Positions 1 through 8,623 are shown, counted from the first letter of the stretch. The stretch is 34,409 nt of DNA from Hyphomonas pacifica (GCF_000682675.1 NZ_AWFA01000026.1:1-34409); one strand, 5' to 3'. Numbers and translations: made by a program. Notes: generated by a model not told the origin, from the letters alone.

Positions 1-44
1 CTAAAGGTTAACGCCGCCCCGCTGATGTCTGGTTGTCATATAGA

Positions 45-632
45 CTAGAAAATGCGTTCTTCGATGCGCAGTGTGTCGCCTGGCTTAACTGCTGTGGAGG
101 TATCAAGACGATACGCTACTTCCTTGTTGGAATCCGCGCTTTTGATAAAGACGACGTTCTTCTTGGCCCGGTAGGTGAAGCCGCCCGCAGCTGCCACGGC
201 GTTCAGAACAGTCAGGCCGGAGGAGTACGGATACTCGCCTGGAGAGCCGACTTCGCCCAGAACGTAGTAGGGGCGATAATTGGTGACTTCCACACTGACG
301 CGTGGGTTCAGGATGTAATCACCATCCAGTTTTTCCACGATCTTGCTTTCCAGCTGCGGTGTGGTCAGACCGAGGGCATCGACCTGGCCGACGAGGGGCA
401 GGGAAACCGCACCGGTTCCGTCCACTTCAAATTCGCCGGAAAGATCCTGATGACCGTAAACATTGATCCGCAGCTGATCACCAGTGCCTAGAGTGTAAGC
501 GCTGACCGCGCGGGTTTCCGCCATATCGGCGGAAGAGCTTCCTTGAGAAATTGCGTTTGTGGCTTGGCACCCGGCCAGAACAAGGAATGCGCCTGCAAGA
601 AATGCCAGGCAGACTGTGCGAATGGTATGCAT
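45..632 (-). CDS. Outer-membrane polysaccharide export lipoprotein (OPX/Wza-like, short form)
   Basis: Predicted 195-residue lipoprotein of the polysaccharide export (OPX) family, which forms the outer-membrane exit channel for exopolysaccharide or capsule. The start MHTIRT gives a short basic n-region, a hydrophobic core and a lipobox L19-A-G-C22, so Cys22 should be lipidated; an upstream in-frame ATG (647) would only add five residues. After a Ser-rich linker comes the Poly_export region (about 48-120, beginning YTLGTGDQLRINVYG) and one SLBB-like beta-grasp (about 125-190, 'YYVLGEVGSPGEYPY'). It is much shorter than E. coli Wza (about 380 residues) and lacks the C-terminal helix that spans the membrane there, as in other short OPX proteins. 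It lies last in the visible minus-strand group after a glycosyltransferase and a phosphatase; the partner Wzc-like copolymerase would be beyond the left edge. Family is confident; the exported polymer is unknown. Confidence 0.87.
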   Translation of the reverse strand: MHTIRTVCLAFLAGAFLVLAGCQATNAISQGSSSADMAETRAVSAYTLGTGDQLRINVYGHQDLSGEFEVDGTGAVSLPLVGQVDALGLTTPQLESKIVEKLDGDYILNPRVSVEVTNYRPYYVLGEVGSPGEYPYSSGLTVLNAVAAAGGFTYRAKKNVVFIKSADSNKEVAYRLDTSTAVKPGDTLRIEERIF

Positions 633-679
633 GTACCCGTACTCCATTTGTTGTGCGGTCCCCGCCGCCAGTTCGTCTC

Positions 680-1603
680 TTAAGCGGGACTGGTTTCCAG
701 AAAGCTGACATCCTTGCCGAAAAGCTTCGCGGCAGAGAGGCGGCCACTAATAAAGGCACCGGTGTCGAGCCCGATCCGGCGATTGTCGTGATGAACGTCT
801 TCAGCCGGCGTGTGACCATGCACGACAACATGGTCAAATTCACGGCTGTCATCGAGGAATTCGTCGCGGATCCAGAGCAGATCGCGTACCGTTTGCTCCT
901 CGATCGGTGTGTCAGGCCGCATGCCGGCATGCACGAAGAGATAGTCTCCAGCGATGTGGTATGGCTTCAGAGAGCGGTAAAACTCCAAATGTTCCTGTGG
1001 CAGGCGCTCCCGGAACTGCGTCCACACCATTTCCCAGGCTTTCTGCGCTTCGGCCATGGCATCATGTGATCTCAGGCTGGCGCGCGTATTCGGGGGCTGG
1101 AAGCCATAGGAGTACAGGGTTTCTCCGCCGCCATATCGTACCCATTGCTTGCCGAAGCTGGCATCGTCCAGGAAGCGCAGCAATGCCTCCTCATGGTTGC
1201 CCATCAGAAAGACTGTCTCAAAATCGCTCAGCTGGTCGCTGATCAGAAAATCGATCACATCGCGCGATTGCAGGCCACGGTCGATATAATCGCCGAGGAA
1301 GACAATCGTCCGTTTTGTGCCTCCGGGCAGGGACTGGCTGTCTTTCCGGATTTGCTCGACCAGCTTTTCCAGCAGATCGCGGCGGCCATGGATGTCGCCG
1401 ATCGCATACAGGCATTCCCCTGCCGGGGCTTTTGACACACGTGTAGCAGTCGCTACAGGTTCGTGGCGAATATCGGCTTCAACTGTTTGCTGTTGAAGGC
1501 CAAAGCCCTTGCGCATTCTGGCGCGCAAAGAAGTCGTCGAGCGGGTCAATTGACCCAGTCTCGCAATGAAAGACCTCTGAATTTGCTGCGTCAGCTTTGA
1601 CAT
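680..1603 (-). CDS. PPP-family metallophosphatase (serine/threonine protein phosphatase-like)
   Basis: 307-residue metallophosphoesterase of the bacterial PPP group. All metal and catalytic motifs are present in order: GDIHG (69-73), GDYIDRG (104-110), GNHE (135-138), HAG (225-227) and HGHTP (262-266), which together hold a dinuclear metal centre. The first 60 residues form a basic, low-conservation extension without a signal peptide, so the enzyme is expected in the cytoplasm. Substrate is not evident: relatives dephosphorylate phosphoproteins or diadenosine polyphosphates. It lies 25 nt downstream of the glycosyltransferase stop and 47 nt upstream of the export lipoprotein start, so co-transcription with polysaccharide genes is likely, and a role in controlling polymer synthesis by dephosphorylation is a reasonable but unproven inference. 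The Shine-Dalgarno sequence is weak. Confidence 0.86.
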   Translation of the reverse strand: MSKLTQQIQRSFIARLGQLTRSTTSLRARMRKGFGLQQQTVEADIRHEPVATATRVSKAPAGECLYAIGDIHGRRDLLEKLVEQIRKDSQSLPGGTKRTIVFLGDYIDRGLQSRDVIDFLISDQLSDFETVFLMGNHEEALLRFLDDASFGKQWVRYGGGETLYSYGFQPPNTRASLRSHDAMAEAQKAWEMVWTQFRERLPQEHLEFYRSLKPYHIAGDYLFVHAGMRPDTPIEEQTVRDLLWIRDEFLDDSREFDHVVVHGHTPAEDVHHDNRRIGLDTGAFISGRLSAAKLFGKDVSFLETSPA

Positions 1604-1628
1604 ATTTGCTCGATGGTTAACATCTTAT

Positions 1629-2696
1629 TTATAGTGTTTTTTGCCCAAAAACCAATGGAAACGCCCGTCGGTCATGCTTTGGGAACAGCGTCTCTCGCAA
1701 GAATCCTGCCGCCCAACTCATATGCATGGTCCCGGATGCCAGGCCGGCCAGGAGACCGCAGCTCGACCGCTTCCAGGCAGTGACGGCCAGCGAAGCGAGT
1801 GCCAACACGCCCAGATAGCCAAGAGGCAGAATTGCTGCTGGCCAGAAGAATGGGGTGACAAGTGCTCCGGCAATGCTGGCGATCAGGGCCAGGACCGGGA
1901 TTGCCTGTCTCAGTTTGAGAGGGCGCTTGTGCTTGCGGGCCGTGCGTGCGCGGCCTTTGCCGTAATTGAAGTACTGACGGGCCAGGGCGCGGACACTGCC
2001 GCGGGGGACATAGCTGATACGGATATCGGCATCCAGATAGATGCGCCCGCCCGCACTGACGACGCGCTCATCATATTCGGCGTCTTCATTATGGGAGAAG
2101 GTTTCATCATAGCCGCCAATCATCTGGAATACGGCCAGATCAAAGCCGGCATGGTGCCCATGATCAACATAGCCTGATTTTGTACCGCCACGATGCGCCG
2201 AGCCGCCAGAGCCGAGTGGCGTATCCACGATCCAGGCATTGGCCTTTTCGAAGCAGGTTTCGCCGACAGCATCCATCGGGATGACCACGGAGGCGGCTTT
2301 TGTGGTTTCAAGGGCGTCGGCCACTTTGATAATGAAGTTAGGCGGGTAGATGGAATGGGCATCACAGCGGACCAAGAAGCGGGTCTCCTCTCCAGCATGT
2401 TGCTCGGCCGCCAGGTTTAACGCGGCAGATTGCAGCTTCTTGGGATTATGGAGAACGCGCAGATTTGGGAATTCACTCTTCAGGCGCTCGACGATCTCAA
2501 CGGTCCGGTCGGTGCTTCCGCCATCTGCAATGGTCAGCGGCACTTTCCTGAGACGGTCATCACCATCCATGAGTGACCGGATGCATGTCTCAATATGACG
2601 CTCTTCATTGAGTGCGGGAATTACAGCCAGCACGGAAGGTGCTGGTGCTTCCTTTACAAGACGTTCTGCCGTTCTTTCCATTACGTCGCCAATCAT
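1629..2696 (-). CDS. Glycosyltransferase family 2, ExoA-like, membrane-anchored
   Basis: 355-residue GT-A fold glycosyltransferase, family 2, most like succinoglycan ExoA-type enzymes. Visible motifs are VLAVIPALNEE (22-32, nucleotide-binding strand), DGGSTDRT (58-65), RCDAHS (110-115, DxD-like metal site) and a later 'NEDAEYDERV' acidic region with 'FNYGKGRART', typical of ExoA. Two hydrophobic stretches near the C-terminus (around ALIASIAGALV and PLGYLGVLALASLAV) anchor it in the inner membrane. The start chosen is the ATG at 2694-2696 because an AGAGG Shine-Dalgarno lies 5 nt upstream (2702-2706 on the plus strand); an ATG 15 codons further up (2741) has no such site. It likely adds a sugar from a nucleotide-sugar donor to a lipid-linked repeat unit of an exopolysaccharide. 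First gene of the minus-strand envelope group; donor and linkage are unknown. Confidence 0.86.
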   Translation of the reverse strand: MIGDVMERTAERLVKEAPAPSVLAVIPALNEERHIETCIRSLMDGDDRLRKVPLTIADGGSTDRTVEIVERLKSEFPNLRVLHNPKKLQSAALNLAAEQHAGEETRFLVRCDAHSIYPPNFIIKVADALETTKAASVVIPMDAVGETCFEKANAWIVDTPLGSGGSAHRGGTKSGYVDHGHHAGFDLAVFQMIGGYDETFSHNEDAEYDERVVSAGGRIYLDADIRISYVPRGSVRALARQYFNYGKGRARTARKHKRPLKLRQAIPVLALIASIAGALVTPFFWPAAILPLGYLGVLALASLAVTAWKRSSCGLLAGLASGTMHMSWAAGFLRETLFPKHDRRAFPLVFGQKTL

Positions 2697-2701
2697 CGCA
2701 G

Positions 2702-2706
2702 CCTCT
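2702..2706 (-). promoter_or_regulatory. Shine-Dalgarno AGAGG deciding the GT2 start
   Basis: On the minus strand AGAGG lies 5 nt before the ATG at 2696-2694. Neither the in-frame ATG at 2741 nor the one at 2681 has a comparable site. Confidence 0.5.
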
Positions 2707-2874
2707 GATGCAAACACACAGAGGTCTGGAGCAAAATCCATTCCATTTTCAGGGATTCTGGCAAGACGGTTTCGCCTGACGCACGTATTAGGCGCTGCAG
2801 CCCTCCCTTACGTTAGTCTTGCCGCAGCCCGTGAACCCCCTAAGGATAGCCAAAACGCTATGGAGGAAAATGTC

Positions 2875-3165
2875 ATGATTGGTGTTGTCGCGAAACTGAA
2901 CATTCAGGATGGCAAACAGGACGAGTTTGAACAGGTCGCGAAGGATCTCATGGCCAAGGTGAAGGCGAATGAGCCTGGTTGCCTGACCTATCAGCTCTAC
3001 AAGTCCAAGAAGAATGCTAATGGCTATATCTTCATGGAGCAGTACGCCAACAAGGAAGCTTTGGAAGCACATGGCAAGACAGATTACTTCCGGGCGGCGG
3101 GCGCCAAGATGGGTGGTTGCCTCGCGGGTGCACCAGATGTGCAATATTACGACATCGTAGAATAG
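2875..3165 (+). CDS. Antibiotic biosynthesis monooxygenase (ABM) family protein, YgiN-like
   Basis: 96-residue single ABM domain (dimeric alpha/beta barrel of the ferredoxin-like type). It begins MIGVVAKLNIQDGK, with the family pattern of an N-terminal strand, a helix ('QDEFEQVAKDLMAKVKANEPGCLTYQLY'), then 'YIFMEQYANKEALEAHGKTDYF', and a C-terminal strand ending 'VQYYDIVE'. Length matches the family (about 95-105). The ATG at 2875 is preceded by GGAGG at 2862-2866. Family members include cofactor-free monooxygenases, quinone reductive partners and heme-degrading enzymes, so the reaction cannot be assigned; it lacks obvious IsdG-type heme ligands. It is the first gene of a unit with the acyl-CoA dehydrogenase starting 15 nt later, which suggests a part in catabolism of an organic acid or aromatic compound. 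Confidence 0.85.
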   Translation: MIGVVAKLNIQDGKQDEFEQVAKDLMAKVKANEPGCLTYQLYKSKKNANGYIFMEQYANKEALEAHGKTDYFRAAGAKMGGCLAGAPDVQYYDIVE

Positions 3166-3180
3166 CGCGGCGGTAGACTC

Positions 3181-4404
3181 ATGGATCTCTCATTCACGAA
3201 GGAAGACCTTGAATTCCAGCAGGACGTCAGGGATTGGATCGCCGAAGCCTACACGCCTGAACTGCGCGCCAAGATGGCCATGTCCAAGAATGGCTATCTG
3301 GACAAGCAGGGCCAGATCGAGTGGCAAAAGAAGCTATATGAGAAGGGCTGGGTCGCTCCGAACTGGCCTGAGCAATATGGCGGACCGGGACTCAGCCCGT
3401 CAGAACGCTATATATTGAACATGGAGCTGTCCGCTGCCGGAACACCGACGGTCAGCCCGATGGGCATTTCGATGGTCGCGCCGGTGCTTATGGCGTTTGG
3501 CTCCGAAGAGCAAAAGCAGAAATATCTGCCGCCCATCCTGCGTTCAGATGTCTGGTGGTGCCAGGGGTATTCAGAACCGGGCGCCGGATCAGACCTCGCC
3601 TCTTTGCAGATGAGCGCGGTGCGCGACGGCGATGATTATGTGCTGAATGGTTCAAAGATCTGGACTACGCACGCCCAGTGGGCGGACATGATTTTCTGTC
3701 TCGTGCGCACCTCGAAAGAGGGCAAGCCGCAGGAAGGCATCAGCTTCATCGTCTTCCCGATGACGCTTCCGGGTATCACGGTCTCTGCACTGCCTACTCT
3801 GGACGGCCCGCTGGAAGGTCAGCAGGAAATCAATCAGGTCTTCTTCGAGAATGTCCGCGTACCGGTTGCCGAAGCGCTGGTGGGAGAGGAGAATAAGGGC
3901 TGGACCTATGCCAAATACCTGCTCCAGTTCGAGCGAGGCAACGCCTATGCGCCTGGCCTGCGCAACCTTCTTAAAAAGGCCCGCAAGATTGCCAGCGTGG
4001 AACAATCGAATGGCGAAGCGCTGATCCGTGACGCAGACTTTGCCCGCAAGCTGGCGGCGATGGAGATCAAGATCGACAGCCTGGACGCGACCGAGCAGCG
4101 TATCTTCTCTGCCCTGTCAGCAGGTCAGGCCGTCGGTCCGGAAAGCTCCATGCTGAAATGCGAGGGCTCTGCCACACAGCAGGCAATCACCGAATTGGTT
4201 CTTGAGGCGACCGGCACCTATGCGGCGCCCTTCGTGCAGGACAGCTTCGCTGTCGCGCGCGGCGGTCAAAATGCCGACATTGCCACGCCGCAATATGCTG
4301 TGCCCGTTGCGCCGAGCTACTTCAATTATCGCAAGACTTCGATCTATGCGGGCTCCAACGAGATCCAGCGGAATATCATGGCGAAGATGGTGCTCGGCTT
4401 GTGA
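3181..4404 (+). CDS. Acyl-CoA dehydrogenase, FadE/PimC-like
   Basis: 407-residue flavoprotein that would oxidise an acyl-CoA to the 2,3-enoyl-CoA with FAD, passing electrons to ETF. Three ACAD regions are seen: N-terminal helical (about 1-120), middle beta-barrel with 'CQGYSEPGAGSDLA' (127-140) and 'GSKIWTTHAQ' (157-166), and a C-terminal helical part ending 'YAGSNEIQR' (389-397). The catalytic Glu that short/medium-chain enzymes carry in that last motif (Y-E-G) is Ala390 here; E251 in 'LQFERG' lies where isovaleryl-CoA and long-chain enzymes place their base, so E251 is the likely base (inference). Overall it resembles large-subunit types such as PimC. It lies between the ABM protein and the MFS transporter, whose GTG overlaps its TGA by 4 nt. 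Substrate unknown. Confidence 0.9.
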   Translation: MDLSFTKEDLEFQQDVRDWIAEAYTPELRAKMAMSKNGYLDKQGQIEWQKKLYEKGWVAPNWPEQYGGPGLSPSERYILNMELSAAGTPTVSPMGISMVAPVLMAFGSEEQKQKYLPPILRSDVWWCQGYSEPGAGSDLASLQMSAVRDGDDYVLNGSKIWTTHAQWADMIFCLVRTSKEGKPQEGISFIVFPMTLPGITVSALPTLDGPLEGQQEINQVFFENVRVPVAEALVGEENKGWTYAKYLLQFERGNAYAPGLRNLLKKARKIASVEQSNGEALIRDADFARKLAAMEIKIDSLDATEQRIFSALSAGQAVGPESSMLKCEGSATQQAITELVLEATGTYAAPFVQDSFAVARGGQNADIATPQYAVPVAPSYFNYRKTSIYAGSNEIQRNIMAKMVLGL

Positions 4405-5855
4405 CCTCTACTGCCATACCCCCATTACGGCGGCCCGGACTGTTCACTCAGTTGGCTTATGGCTTTGGGGGAACAGCGGAGGGCATCAAGAATAACGGTT
4501 TCGACTATTTCCTGCTGTTCTTTTACAGCAACATACTGGGAGTCGATGCCGGCAGCGTCGGGTTGGCGCTACTGATTGCGCTGGTGGTTGATGCCATTTC
4601 CGATCCGGTGGTTGGCTATTGGTCAGACAATCTTCGTACCCGGTTGGGGCGGCGACATCCCTTCATGTATGGCGCGCTCATCCCAGTCGCGATTGCATAT
4701 TTCCTGGCCTGGAACCCGCCGACCGGTCTCAGCGGGAATGACCTCTTTCCATGGCTGGTGGGCGTGACGATCGCAGTGCGACTGGCCTTCACCTTCTATG
4801 AGGTGCCCAGCAATGCGCTGGCTGCAGAGCTGACCGCTGATTATGATGCGCGAACGTCCCTGATGTCGTTTCGTTATTTCTTTTCCTGGATGGGCGGCCT
4901 GTCGATCCAGATACTGCTGCTGTTCTTTCTGCTGACCCCGACGGAAGAGGTGCCAAATGGCTTCCTCAATCTGGCGGGCTGGAATACGTATGGCCTGATT
5001 GCGGCGGTCTGCATCATGATTGCCGTAGGTGTCTGCGCGGGTGGCACGCATCGGCATATCAAGCATTTGCGGGCTCCGCCGATCGCGCGGAACCTCACCC
5101 TGGGCAAGATCTTCTCGGAGATATTCGAGACAATCTCCAACAAATCCTTCCGCGCGTTGTTCCTGGCGACATTATTTGGTCTCTTGGCGACCGGCATTTC
5201 GGCGACCCTGAACCAGTACATCAACACGATCTTCTGGGGCTTTGGTCCAAAGCAGATCGCGGGGCTCACTGTGGCCGTCTACATATCGGCTATCCTTGCC
5301 CTGATCGTCGCGCCGATTGCGGGCAAGCTGTTCGGAAAGAAACGTGCAGCCATCATGATCGGCGCCTTCGCTTTTACCATTGCGCCTTTGCCCGTTATCT
5401 TGAGGCTTTTCGGTCTGCTGCCACCAAATGGCACCGAGGCACTCTATAATATTATCCTGGTGATTACGGTATTCGATGTGGCGCTGATCATCGCTACCCA
5501 GATGCTGATGGGTGCCATGGTGGCCGATATCGTGGAGGACAGCGAACTGCAGACGGGCAGGAGGTCAGAAGGCATATTCTTTGCCGGCATCAGCTTCATT
5601 CGCAAGTTGTCACAAGGGGCCGGAGTCATCACAGCCTCCTTTGTTCTGGCGGCTGCGGGACTCAGCCAAGGGGTGGCTGCAAAAGCCCCAACAGAGGAGT
5701 CTATCCGCCAGCTTGGCATCGGTTATGCGGGCTGTTTGCTAGGCGCGTGGACGCTGATGCTGCTCTGTGTCTGCTTCTACAGGATCAGCCGCGACAGCCA
5801 TGCGGCGAACCTTGCCGCTCTGGCTGCGCGAGATGGAAATGAGACAACTCCCTGA
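4401..5855 (+). CDS. MFS transporter, GPH (sugar:cation symporter-like) type
   Basis: 484-residue inner-membrane carrier with about 12 hydrophobic segments. The N-terminal half shows the GPH-family loop 'DAISDPVVGYWSDNLRTRLG' followed by RRHPF (between helices 2 and 3). A cytoplasmic central loop around 'RNLTLGKIFSEIFETISNKS' splits the two six-helix halves. GPH members move melibiose-type sugars or glucuronides with Na+ or H+; many alphaproteobacterial relatives have no known substrate. The GTG start at 4401 overlaps the stop of the acyl-CoA dehydrogenase (GTGA), so translation is coupled and the transporter probably imports or exports a compound handled by that dehydrogenase. There is no terminator between this gene and degP downstream. 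Confidence 0.87.
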   Translation: MTSTAIPPLRRPGLFTQLAYGFGGTAEGIKNNGFDYFLLFFYSNILGVDAGSVGLALLIALVVDAISDPVVGYWSDNLRTRLGRRHPFMYGALIPVAIAYFLAWNPPTGLSGNDLFPWLVGVTIAVRLAFTFYEVPSNALAAELTADYDARTSLMSFRYFFSWMGGLSIQILLLFFLLTPTEEVPNGFLNLAGWNTYGLIAAVCIMIAVGVCAGGTHRHIKHLRAPPIARNLTLGKIFSEIFETISNKSFRALFLATLFGLLATGISATLNQYINTIFWGFGPKQIAGLTVAVYISAILALIVAPIAGKLFGKKRAAIMIGAFAFTIAPLPVILRLFGLLPPNGTEALYNIILVITVFDVALIIATQMLMGAMVADIVEDSELQTGRRSEGIFFAGISFIRKLSQGAGVITASFVLAAAGLSQGVAAKAPTEESIRQLGIGYAGCLLGAWTLMLLCVCFYRISRDSHAANLAALAARDGNETTP

Positions 5856-5923
5856 AAAACCTCACTGAATTGTCATAATTTGCGGAATTGCGCCCCGCCT
5901 CACGCCGCAATAGAGCCATAGTC

Positions 5924-7345
5924 ATGACCCATACACTCCGCATGACAAAACACGTTTCGAAGTTCCTGGTTATTGCAGGACTTTCGGTGCTGGCCCTTCT
6001 AGCGATTGCCCTGATGCCGCTCTATGCGAGCGCGCAGCGATTGCCAGAGTCTCGGGCGGAGATAAACCTCACTTTCGCGCCGCTGGTTCGCGAGGCCTCG
6101 CCTGCCGTGGTGAACGTCTTCACGGAGCGTACCGTGACCAGCCGCGTCTCACCCATGGAACAACTACTCTACGGCAATATCCCTCCCCAACAACGCAAGC
6201 AGAGCTCTCTTGGCTCCGGCGTCATTGTCGGGTCGGATGGTGTTATCGTCACGAATAATCACGTTATTGAGGGCGCTGACACGTTTCGCGTCGTGCTGAG
6301 CGACCGCCGGGAATATCCGGCAGAACTGGTTCTGGCAGATGAACGCACGGATCTTGCGGTCCTGAAGATTGATACTGAGGGCGCGGTTCTGCCGACATTG
6401 CCCTATGCGGATACGCGCGCCGTACAGGTTGGTGATCTTGTGCTTGCGATCGGCAATCCGTTCGGCGTTGGCCAGACAGTGACCAGCGGCATCATCTCTG
6501 CCACGGCCCGGACTGATGTGGGCATTTCTGACTATGCCTTCTTCCTTCAGACCGATGCGGCCGTGAACCCCGGCAATTCTGGCGGCGCACTGGTCAATGC
6601 CAAGGGCGAACTGGTCGGGGTGAATACTGCGATCTTCTCCCGCTCTGGGGGGTCCAACGGAATCGGCTTTGCCATTCCGGCCGAGATGGTGAAGCGGGTG
6701 GTCGATGCTGCTATCAATGAAGGCACCTTTGTGCGCCCATGGCTCGGCCTGGCGGCGCAGACGGTCAGCTATGACATAGCCAAGGCGCAAGGCCTGGAAC
6801 GGCCTGTCGGCGTGATGGTGACGGAAGTTTATGCCAAAGGCCCCGCAGATGATGCAGGCCTGCGCCGGGGAGACCTGATCACGGCGATTGATGGACGTGA
6901 AGTGTTTGACGAAAAGGGCCTTAAATTCCTGGCAGCCATCCGCAATCCGGGTGAAGCTGCTCGCCTGACCGTGCTACGTGGCGGACGCCCGCAAACAATT
7001 GCCGTAACGGTTGAACCGCCTCCCGGTGCGACAGAGGCTGACATTGTTCTCATGGAAGGCCGTAATGCCTTTTCCGGCGCACGCGTTGTGGAACTGTCTC
7101 CGCGTCTGGCGGAGGAGAACGGCCTGGACCCATTCCAGAAAGGGTCTGGCATCTATATTTATTCTGTGGCTCGTCGGTCCATCGCCCGCAACTTCTTTCG
7201 TCCGGGGGATATTATCCGATCAGTAAACGGAGTTTCTACCAAGACCGTCAAGGAATTGCAGTCTGCTGTCAAACAAGACAGCAATTCCTGGGATGTCGAG
7301 ATCGAGCGTAATGGCCGCACGGTGCGGGGCACTGTGCGGCTGTAA
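5924..7345 (+). CDS. degP: DegP/Do-like periplasmic serine protease with two PDZ domains
   Basis: 473-residue trypsin-fold HtrA protease for quality control of envelope proteins. Residues 1-37 are a signal peptide or N-terminal anchor (basic start, long hydrophobic core, 'ASAQ'). The protease domain carries the triad H113 ('TNNHVIEG'), D143 ('ERTDLAVL') and S219 ('NPGNSGGAL'). Two PDZ domains follow: the first around 'GVMVTEVYAKGPADDAGLRRGD' as two adjoining stretches, the second near the C-terminus ('GDIIRSVNGVSTKTVKELQ'). Length matches Do-family enzymes. Start: the ATG at 5924 is preferred; an in-frame TTG at 5888 would add 12 basic residues and an ATG at 5942 would remove 6; none has a good Shine-Dalgarno. 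DegP/DegQ commonly precedes rarA in alphaproteobacteria; here the two are separated by an opposite-strand pair. Confidence 0.92.
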   Translation: MTHTLRMTKHVSKFLVIAGLSVLALLAIALMPLYASAQRLPESRAEINLTFAPLVREASPAVVNVFTERTVTSRVSPMEQLLYGNIPPQQRKQSSLGSGVIVGSDGVIVTNNHVIEGADTFRVVLSDRREYPAELVLADERTDLAVLKIDTEGAVLPTLPYADTRAVQVGDLVLAIGNPFGVGQTVTSGIISATARTDVGISDYAFFLQTDAAVNPGNSGGALVNAKGELVGVNTAIFSRSGGSNGIGFAIPAEMVKRVVDAAINEGTFVRPWLGLAAQTVSYDIAKAQGLERPVGVMVTEVYAKGPADDAGLRRGDLITAIDGREVFDEKGLKFLAAIRNPGEAARLTVLRGGRPQTIAVTVEPPPGATEADIVLMEGRNAFSGARVVELSPRLAEENGLDPFQKGSGIYIYSVARRSIARNFFRPGDIIRSVNGVSTKTVKELQSAVKQDSNSWDVEIERNGRTVRGTVRL

Positions 7346-7363
7346 TCAGCTCTATCCTTGCTT

Positions 7364-8623
7364 TTATGCTTTTGCGTGCAGGATGACCGGCAGCTCTTCG
7401 TATCCGAGGACGAAATTGGACAGGACGCGGCGCGGTTCCTTTGTTACTTCAACCCGCTCGAAACGGTTGATGATTTCTTCCCAAAGGATGCGCAACTGCA
7501 TTTCCGCGACGCGGTTGCCCATGCACCGGTGAATGCCGAAGCCAAAGGACAAATGACGGCGTGCATTGGGCCGGTCGATCAGGAATTCATCGGCCCGGTC
7601 AATGACCTCCTCATCACGATTGCCGGAAACGTACCACATCACAACCTTATCGCCCTTGTGGATTCTCTGCCCGCCAAGTTCCGTATCTTCTGTAGCGACC
7701 CGTCGCATGTGTGCGAGAGGTGTCTGATAACGTATGATCTCTGATACCATATTAGGGATCAGGGAGGGGGCTGCTCTCAGCTTGTCATATTCTTCGGGGA
7801 ACTTGTTCAGGAAGTAAACGCCACCGGAAATGGAATTCCGTGTCGTGTCATTCCCGCCCACGATCAGCAGCATCAGATTGCCGAGTAGCTCGATTGGGTT
7901 TTTCACCATGTCCTTGGTGTCTTCGCTGTGTGCGAGCAGTGAGATGAAATCGAATTTGCGCGGTTCGCTTGCGCGCTGGTGCCAGAGTTCAGTGAAACTG
8001 GCGAGGCACTCATTGAGGTGCTTCATCCGCCATTCCATGTCTGCCCCTGCAACGCCGACAGCATCAGACGTTGTCGCCACGTCCGACCAGAAGGGCAGCT
8101 TGTGACGGTCCTCGAACGGGTAATCGAACAAGGTGGCAAGCATCTGCGTTGTCAGCTCAATTGAAACCTTTTCCACCCAATTGAACTCTTCGCCCACAGG
8201 CAGGCTGTCCAAGATGTTGCAGACGCGCTGGCGGATCAGGTCTTCCAGTTCCGACAACTGGCTGGGTGCGACAGCGGGCTGTGCGGCCTTGCGCTGGATG
8301 TCATGGATCGGCGGATCCTTGGCTATGAACATCGGCGGCTGGAACTCATCGGATGGATCGCCAATCACAATGCTCGGCTCGGATGAGAAGAGCTTGTGAT
8401 TGGAATCCACGGCGATGATGTCATGATATTTGGTAACGGACCAATACGCGCCGACTGAGCTTTCAGGGCAGAAATGCACAGGGGCCTCTTGTCGAAGGCG
8501 GCGGAAATACTCCCCCTGCATATTGTTCTGATAGATCTCAGCCCTTGAAACATCGAAGTCTTCAAGGGGCAGGCTCCATGGGTCCGCAACGCCGGACTCC
8601 GCCTGATGCAGCGTGTCTGCCAT
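7364..8623 (-). CDS. Cytochrome P450, CYP153-type alkane/fatty-acid terminal hydroxylase
   Basis: 419-residue soluble P450. Heme motif FGFGIHRCMG places the thiolate at Cys367; the K-helix ExxR is E295-R298; the I-helix oxygen-activating region is GGNDTT (256-261). The sequence around these ('PLAHMRRVATEDTELGG', 'VVMWYVSGNRDEEVIDRADE', 'NRVAEMQLRILWEE') is characteristic of the CYP153 family, which omega-hydroxylates n-alkanes, primary alcohols or fatty acids using a ferredoxin and ferredoxin reductase. Neither redox partner is in this window. The start has GGAGG 7 nt upstream. It follows the 2-oxoglutarate dioxygenase gene by 56 nt and is probably co-transcribed. It ends 18 nt from the convergent degP stop with no visible terminator. 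Subfamily and chain-length preference are not decidable by eye. Confidence 0.93.
   Translation of the reverse strand: MADTLHQAESGVADPWSLPLEDFDVSRAEIYQNNMQGEYFRRLRQEAPVHFCPESSVGAYWSVTKYHDIIAVDSNHKLFSSEPSIVIGDPSDEFQPPMFIAKDPPIHDIQRKAAQPAVAPSQLSELEDLIRQRVCNILDSLPVGEEFNWVEKVSIELTTQMLATLFDYPFEDRHKLPFWSDVATTSDAVGVAGADMEWRMKHLNECLASFTELWHQRASEPRKFDFISLLAHSEDTKDMVKNPIELLGNLMLLIVGGNDTTRNSISGGVYFLNKFPEEYDKLRAAPSLIPNMVSEIIRYQTPLAHMRRVATEDTELGGQRIHKGDKVVMWYVSGNRDEEVIDRADEFLIDRPNARRHLSFGFGIHRCMGNRVAEMQLRILWEEIINRFERVEVTKEPRRVLSNFVLGYEELPVILHAKA

Noticed and set aside
1-39. Minus-strand ATG followed by 11 codons and a stop after the export lipoprotein gene
   Set aside because: Too short to support as a gene, and no Shine-Dalgarno; the next true gene probably starts beyond the window.
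7346-7363. Terminator between convergent degP and P450 genes
   Set aside because: The 18-nt gap has no stem-loop or T-tract that I can see.
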